From an uncultured Actinomycetes bacterium (GTDB lineage: Bacteria; Actinomycetota; Actinomycetes; S36-B12; UBA5976), in NCBI GenBank assembly GCA_937896305.1, contig CALBND010000065.1, positions 1 to 10,092 of the forward strand: a stretch of 10,092 nt of DNA, given 5' to 3'. Shown piece by piece: positions 6,667-10,092 of this stretch (its first letter is position 1; the number at the start of each line of letters is the position of its first letter). The translations under genes were made by a program, and so were the position numbers. Below the pieces are notes generated by a model that was not told the DNA's origin, did not search any database, and worked only from the letters and a program-made list of their open reading frames with translations.

Positions 6667-8106
6667 TTAACTAAAAAGTTGATTAATTGGAGAAGTTGCA
6701 AAATAAATCACAAAAGCGCCAGCAACTACCCAAAGTAAGGGGTGAATTGATTTTGCTTTTCCTGTTGCAACTTTCAAAATTACATGAGTCACAAACCCTG
6801 CACCAATTCCTACTGCAATGGAATAGGTAAATGGCATCAAGACGATTGTCAAGAATGCAGGTAAGGCAATTGTGACATCAGACCAATTAATATCTTTGAT
6901 TTGAGTCATCATCAAGAAACCAACAATGATCAATGCAGGTGTAGCAGCTTCGTAAGGAACTATTGCTACAACAGGGGATAGAAAAGTAGTTAACAAGAAT
7001 GCAATTCCAGTAACCACACTTGCTAAACCAGTCCTGGCACCTTCGCCAACACCTGAAGCTGATTCGATGTAAGAAGTGTTTGATGAAATACCACTTGCAC
7101 CACCAGCCATTGCAGCAATTGAATCCACAAACAAGATGCGATCTGCGTTAACGATATTTCCATCACTGTCAACCAATCCTGCTTCTGAACCAATAGCTGT
7201 CATTGTGCCCATGGTGTCAAAGAAGTCTGTGATCAGAAGAGTGAAAACAAGTAAACCTGCAGTTAACACACCTGCAGTTGCAAAACCCCCAAACAAATCA
7301 AATTTACCGATTAAACCAAAATCTGGAGAAGCGATAATTGATGAAGGAAAAGCTGGAACATTTAGGTTCCAACCACTTGGATTTACTTTATCTGGAGCAG
7401 TAAATAGAGGTCCAATTTTATAGATTGATTCAAGAATAACTGCAAGCACTGTTGCAGAAATTACTCCAATTAAAATTGCCCCTTTAGTTTTACGTGCATA
7501 AAGAATTGAAATCAAAATCAATCCAAAAATGAACACAATTACTGGCCAACCAACAAGATTTCCCCCAGATCCAAGTTCAACTGGAACGGGACCAGATCCG
7601 GTACGGCGCACAAATCCAGAATCAACTAAACCAATTAGGGCAATAAATAAGCCAATTCCAACAGAAATCGCAATTTTTAATTGAGTTGGAACTGCTTTAA
7701 ATACTGCAACACGAAAACCAGTTAAAACTAGAATTGTGATAATTAAACCTTCTAGAACGATTAAGCCCATAACTTGATTCCAGGGCATGTAGCCTGCAGC
7801 AAGTCTTGCTGCAAATGCGTTGATCCCAAGTCCTGTCGCAAGTGCTAATGGAAAGTTTGCAAAAGTGCCCATTGCAATAGTTAAAACTCCTGCAACTAGT
7901 GCAGTAGTTGCTGCAATTGCTGGCAAGTTGGGTGAATCATTTCCACCTAAAAATTGTCCATTAACATCTTGAGTAAATCCCAAAATTAATGGATTAAGTA
8001 CAACTATGTAAGCCATGGTTAGGAATGTAACTAATCCACCACGAACTTCTTGAGCGATACTTGATTTTCTTTCAGTTATTAGAAAATAAGCATTCAGAGT
8101 TTTCAT
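6667..8106 (-). CDS. Purine-base permease, NCS2 / AzgA-PbuG type
   Basis: This is a polytopic inner-membrane transporter for purine bases (hypoxanthine, guanine or adenine in characterised AzgA and PbuG proteins), probably driven by the proton gradient. With the chosen ATG it has 479 residues. Visible are the family opening VRGGLVTFLTMAYIVVLNP (21-39), TGLGINAFAA (91-100), DFFDTMGT (294-301), and SYIESASGVGEGARTGLASV (345-364), alongside about a dozen strongly hydrophobic segments. The frame stays open to a GTG at 8202, adding 32 residues rich in Ser, His, Pro and Thr. I reject that extension because it is not family-like and because the purine-rich GGGGAGGG lies between, 13 bases before the ATG, which is rather far. 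The gene has its own promoter and ends in a terminator, so it is probably a single-gene unit. Its purine substrate would match the bases released by the downstream phosphorylase. Confidence 0.9.
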   Translation of the reverse strand: MKTLNAYFLITERKSSIAQEVRGGLVTFLTMAYIVVLNPLILGFTQDVNGQFLGGNDSPNLPAIAATTALVAGVLTIAMGTFANFPLALATGLGINAFAARLAAGYMPWNQVMGLIVLEGLIITILVLTGFRVAVFKAVPTQLKIAISVGIGLFIALIGLVDSGFVRRTGSGPVPVELGSGGNLVGWPVIVFIFGLILISILYARKTKGAILIGVISATVLAVILESIYKIGPLFTAPDKVNPSGWNLNVPAFPSSIIASPDFGLIGKFDLFGGFATAGVLTAGLLVFTLLITDFFDTMGTMTAIGSEAGLVDSDGNIVNADRILFVDSIAAMAGGASGISSNTSYIESASGVGEGARTGLASVVTGIAFLLTTFLSPVVAIVPYEAATPALIIVGFLMMTQIKDINWSDVTIALPAFLTIVLMPFTYSIAVGIGAGFVTHVILKVATGKAKSIHPLLWVVAGAFVIYFATSPINQLFS

Positions 8107-8206
8107 CGTTTTTTTGTGACCCTCCCCGTTAGTACTTGCTAGCCAAGTATTAGAGGAAAGGGTTTCATGAAACTGAGGTCTTGGTGGGTGAGACACACTC
8201 ACAAAG
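8107..8206 (-). promoter_or_regulatory. Foldable 5' leader of the purine permease mRNA, candidate cis-regulatory RNA
   Basis: From the predicted transcription start to the ATG there are about 100 nt that can fold. Minus strand: hairpin GTGAG-TGTGT-CTCAC (8202-8188), then an outer stem ACCCTTTCC (8163-8155) with GGGGAGGGT (8127-8119), nine pairs including two G-U. It encloses an inner 6-bp hairpin TACTTG/CAAGTA (8149-8144 with 8138-8133) with a 5-base loop, flanked by TCTAA and CTAAC. The outer stem holds the only Shine-Dalgarno-like stretch, so folding would hide it. GACCTC (8180-8175) could instead pair with GAGGGTC (8124-8118) with one bulge, giving a possible alternative state. I do not recognise a known riboswitch class; the pairings are read by eye. 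Confidence 0.45.
8162..8173. repeat. Perfect 12-bp palindrome GTTTCATGAAAC in the permease leader
   Basis: The twelve bases equal their own reverse complement. As DNA this could be a binding site for a dimeric repressor placed just downstream of the predicted transcription start. As RNA it would only form a small 4-bp hairpin with a CATG loop, and it competes for two bases with the outer leader stem. A chance palindrome of this length is possible in an AT-rich region. Confidence 0.4.
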
Positions 8207-8212
8207 CTTAAG

Positions 8213-8241
8213 AATCTATATTTTTACTTCAACGCTGCCAA
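8213..8241 (-). promoter_or_regulatory. Probable vegetative promoter of the permease gene (TTGGCA-17-TAGATT)
   Basis: On the minus strand TTGGCA (8241-8236, five of six matches to TTGACA) is followed after exactly 17 bases by TAGATT (8218-8213, four of six to TATAAT and a TANNNT match). Transcription would start near 8206, about 100 bases before the permease ATG. The promoter lies almost wholly inside the last codons of the preceding gene, as expected in a compact genome. Confidence 0.55.
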
Positions 8242-8839
8242 ATTCTTGACTATTTTCATTTAGCTGAGGGTTTGTTAAAAATGATCCACCTTCGCCTAAG
8301 CCAATTATTTTAAATCCTCGGTCCTGATATCCAGTCGACCATTGTGGCCAGGTGCCAGAAAAGTGGGCTAAGGCTATGCAATTTTCTAGAATGTTTAATC
8401 CTCGGCCAAGGCTTTCGCCATTAGGCATTACAACTTCTTTACCAAAAAACATTGCCCCGGCACTAGAACCCATGAAAACAACTTCATTTTCAATAGCTTT
8501 TTGTAATGCACTTTCGGCTTTTGTGTCAATAAAACAACTGGTTAATCTAGAGGGGGTTCCTCCTGCAAAATAAATCGCAGAATAATCTAATAATTGATTA
8601 ATATTTTTATCATTTAAATCATCTTTACTTAAAATATTACTCATTTCGGTATCGATATCCATATTGTTAAAATATTTTTTAGCCAATTTATATGCTAGTT
8701 CTTGCGTTGGGTGAGGGGCTGTTACCACGATGAGTAATGGCTGATTTTTGTCTTTTCGTTTATTTAAGGCAGCCAAGTCTGCTTCTTGGTACTCGATATG
8801 AAATTCATTACCACCTGATGCTAAAACCCAATTATTCAT
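8216..8839 (-). CDS. Peptidase E (S51) / class-I glutamine amidotransferase-like protein
   Basis: The 207 residues fit the fold shared by dipeptidase E and cyanophycinase, in which a nucleophilic Ser sits on a sharp elbow. Seen are AIYFAGGTPSRL (88-99), the nucleophile elbow FMGSSAGAMFFG with S126, a candidate catalytic His at H159 in ALAHFSG, and GLGEGGSFL (180-188) near the C-terminus. E. coli PepE cleaves Asp-X dipeptides; whether this protein does, or acts on another peptide or amide, cannot be read from the sequence. The elbow is Ser, not Cys, which argues against a true glutamine amidotransferase. No signal peptide is visible, so it should be cytoplasmic. Its ATG lies five bases after the dedA stop, so the two genes are probably coupled. 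It overlaps the permease promoter at its 3' end. Confidence 0.75.
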   Translation of the reverse strand: MNNWVLASGGNEFHIEYQEADLAALNKRKDKNQPLLIVVTAPHPTQELAYKLAKKYFNNMDIDTEMSNILSKDDLNDKNINQLLDYSAIYFAGGTPSRLTSCFIDTKAESALQKAIENEVVFMGSSAGAMFFGKEVVMPNGESLGRGLNILENCIALAHFSGTWPQWSTGYQDRGFKIIGLGEGGSFLTNPQLNENSQEFGSVEVKI

Positions 8840-8844
8840 TTATT

Positions 8845-9471
8845 TTATGATTTTCTATCACTTAACCAGGTTCTAAATCCAACCACAATTGAGCCAACTA
8901 TAAAAAATGTGGCAATTGCATAGGCACCTGTTTTAACGGCCGGTATGGTCGCAGCGTAATAACCTGTCAAAGTTATTCCAATTCCCCAGGTAATTGCACC
9001 AGTTAAATTACTTGATAGGAATTTATAATAATTCATTCTTCCGATGCCTGCTACTGCTGGAATTAATACACGCGCCCAAGGCATATATCGGGCTACCACC
9101 ACTGCCCACCATCCATATTTTTGGTAAAAGATTTCAGTTCTTTTAATAGCTTTTTGGGTTTTAATTCCACCACGTTTATCTAGATATGGTCTGCCAAGAT
9201 GACGGGCAATAATAAAACCAACTTGATCTCCAAAAAAAGCAGCCAACCCGACTCCGGCAACAAGAATTGCAATATTTATATTTTGAGAAGTTGAGGCAAT
9301 TAATCCCGCTGCAAAAAGTAAAGAGTCTCCGGTGACAAAGGGAACAAAGGCTCCTACGAAAAAACCAGTGCCAACAAAAACCAAGGTCCAAACAACTAGA
9401 TAAAAAAAGAACGGGCCAAAAACATCAAGCCAATTATTTAATTGACCATCGAGAGCTGCTTTTACTAGCAA
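8845..9471 (-). CDS. DedA family (VTT domain) inner-membrane protein
   Basis: DedA proteins are small membrane proteins. Several members are now linked to flipping phospholipid or undecaprenyl-phosphate carriers, and they affect envelope and proton homeostasis. The 208 residues include hydrophobic segments at about 20-45, 50-80, 135-170 and 180-200. Family landmarks are FVPFVTGDSLLFAAG (42-56), in which the usual acidic residue after PG is Asp49 in a TGD context, GDQVGFIIARHLGR (81-94), and GWWAVVVARYMPWARVLIPAVAG (120-142) with the R128-x-x-P-x-x-R134 motif. The start is TTG, supported by AAAGGA with a five-base gap; no better start is in frame. It heads a two-gene unit with the S51-like protein and is divergent from the HAD gene. 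The substrate is not predictable. Confidence 0.88.
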   Translation of the reverse strand: MLVKAALDGQLNNWLDVFGPFFFYLVVWTLVFVGTGFFVGAFVPFVTGDSLLFAAGLIASTSQNINIAILVAGVGLAAFFGDQVGFIIARHLGRPYLDKRGGIKTQKAIKRTEIFYQKYGWWAVVVARYMPWARVLIPAVAGIGRMNYYKFLSSNLTGAITWGIGITLTGYYAATIPAVKTGAYAIATFFIVGSIVVGFRTWLSDRKS

Positions 9472-9476
9472 GATAT

Positions 9477-9482
9477 TCCTTT
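9477..9482 (-). promoter_or_regulatory. Ribosome-binding site deciding the TTG start of dedA
   Basis: On the minus strand AAAGGA stands five bases before the TTG at 9471. It is one of the few recognisable Shine-Dalgarno sequences in the window, and it favours this rare start codon. One base of it overlaps the adjoining inverted repeat. Confidence 0.6.
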
Positions 9483-9511
9483 AGGTTTAAAAACCAAGCA
9501 ATTTAAACCTA
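9482..9511. repeat. Perfect 10-bp inverted repeat in the dedA / HAD divergent spacer
   Basis: TAGGTTTAAA (9482-9491) is mirrored by TTTAAACCTA (9502-9511) with a 10-base spacer, so the arm centres are 20 bases apart, about two helical turns. The right arm covers the place where the -35 element of the HAD promoter should be. In the dedA transcript the same repeat would form a hairpin directly before the Shine-Dalgarno sequence. An additional inverted half-site, AAACC, lies at 9491-9495. Operator or mRNA hairpin are both open. Confidence 0.6.
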
Positions 9512-9527
9512 GCACAGCTTATGGCTC

Positions 9528-9533
9528 TATGCT
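9528..9533 (+). promoter_or_regulatory. Possible -10 box (TATGCT) of a leaderless promoter for the HAD gene
   Basis: TATGCT fits TANNNT and, like the box before the phosphorylase gene, lies exactly six bases from the start codon. The AGGA just before the ATG is too close to act as a ribosome-binding site, so a leaderless mRNA is the simplest reading. No clear -35 hexamer is present; the inverted repeat occupies that place. Confidence 0.4.
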
Positions 9534-9539
9534 TTAGGA

Positions 9540-10092
9540 ATGAGAAACGTTGGATTTCTGTTTGACCTCGATGGAACTTTAGTTAATTCCAAACCAGCAG
9601 TTGAGAGAGCTTGGATTAAATTAGCTAGTGAAGCAAATATTCCCTTGGCAAAAATGATAGGACTTCACGGAGTTCCTGCTGAGCAATCTTTAAGAATGCT
9701 TTTAGCAGATCGTGAGGAAGAGGAAATAGTTAATTGGATTAACAGAATTGAATATTTAGAATCAAGTGATACCTCAGGGGTAGAAGCGATACCTGGAGCA
9801 ATTGAATTACTCGCTGAATTAACTAATCAGCAAATCCCATGGACGATTGTGACTTCGTGCACATTACCTTTAGCTTTATCCAGAATCGAGGCAGCAAAAA
9901 TTCCGATGCCAAGTCATTCTGTGACTTTCAATGACGTCACTTTAGGAAAACCTCATCCAGAACCATTTGTTTTGGGTGCGAAAAGAATTGGATTAAATCC
10001 GAATCAATGTTGGGTTATTGAAGATGCTCCAGCTGGAGTGCAAGCGGGTAAAGCAGCCGGGTGCACGGTTGCAGCAGTTTTAACTTCTCATG
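9540..10092 (+). CDS. HAD superfamily hydrolase, subfamily IA phosphatase (3' end outside the window)
   Basis: It is probably a small-molecule phosphatase acting through a phospho-aspartate. The 184 visible residues start MRNVGFLFDLDGTLVNS, with nucleophile D9 and acid/base D11. The helical cap begins after about residue 17 and contains GLHGVPAEQS (41-50), a cap motif reminiscent of the sugar-phosphate and glycerol-phosphate phosphatases of this subfamily. Motif II is WTIVTS (T105), motif III GKPHPEPF (K137), motif IV VIEDAPAGVQAGKAAG (E161, D162). Only the last strand and helix, perhaps 20-40 residues, should be missing. The substrate is unknown; a sugar phosphate is the best guess. No other start is in frame nearby. 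It is divergent from dedA and shares with it a spacer of 68 bases. Confidence 0.85.
   Translation, partial: MRNVGFLFDLDGTLVNSKPAVERAWIKLASEANIPLAKMIGLHGVPAEQSLRMLLADREEEEIVNWINRIEYLESSDTSGVEAIPGAIELLAELTNQQIPWTIVTSCTLPLALSRIEAAKIPMPSHSVTFNDVTLGKPHPEPFVLGAKRIGLNPNQCWVIEDAPAGVQAGKAAGCTVAAVLTSH

Noticed and set aside
8107..8206. Classical guanine/adenine riboswitch before the permease
   Set aside because: The conserved three-way-junction core and kissing loops of the purine aptamer are not present; only local stems are seen.

Overview
The window looks like a stretch of chromosome from a small, AT-rich actinobacterium with tightly packed genes, of the freshwater acI / Nanopelagicales type. This is inference. 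It rests on protein resemblance (actinobacterial-style adenosine deaminase, low-mass purine nucleoside phosphorylase next to a PmmB-type mutase), AT-rich coding sequence, and genes that overlap or abut by 0 to 27 bases. No mobile element, CRISPR array, rRNA or tRNA is visible.

Layout. Bases 2-838 (+) carry the C-terminal part of adenosine deaminase; its start lies outside the window. It runs tail to tail into a five-gene minus-strand operon at 835-6538. In order of transcription this encodes purine nucleoside phosphorylase, an alpha-D-phosphohexomutase (probable phosphopentomutase), a long-form deoxyribose-phosphate aldolase, a full catalytic aldehyde dehydrogenase, and a short aldehyde-dehydrogenase-like protein without the catalytic domain. 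Upstream, separated by a good hairpin terminator (6617-6652), is an AzgA/PbuG-type purine-base permease (6667-8106, -). It has its own promoter and a leader of about 100 nt that can fold. Further upstream are an S51 / class-I amidotransferase-like protein and a DedA membrane protein, coupled on the minus strand (8216-9471). A divergent HAD phosphatase gene (9540-, +) leaves the window at its right edge. The 68-bp divergent spacer holds a perfect 10-bp inverted repeat.

How the genes fit together. Adenosine deaminase converts (deoxy)adenosine to (deoxy)inosine. The phosphorylase splits 6-oxopurine nucleosides into base plus (deoxy)ribose-1-phosphate. The mutase can move the phosphate to the 5 position. 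DeoC cleaves deoxyribose-5-phosphate to glyceraldehyde-3-phosphate and acetaldehyde, and the aldehyde dehydrogenase can oxidise the acetaldehyde. The permease moves the purine bases. Together this is a nearly complete route from purine nucleosides to central carbon, with base salvage.

The most striking observation is the aldehyde dehydrogenase pair. The catalytic subunit stops before the usual C-terminal oligomerisation strand. Its short partner has lost every catalytic residue but ends in just such a strand, which suggests an obligate hetero-oligomer. The second is the foldable permease leader, in which the purine-rich ribosome-binding sequence lies inside a stem.
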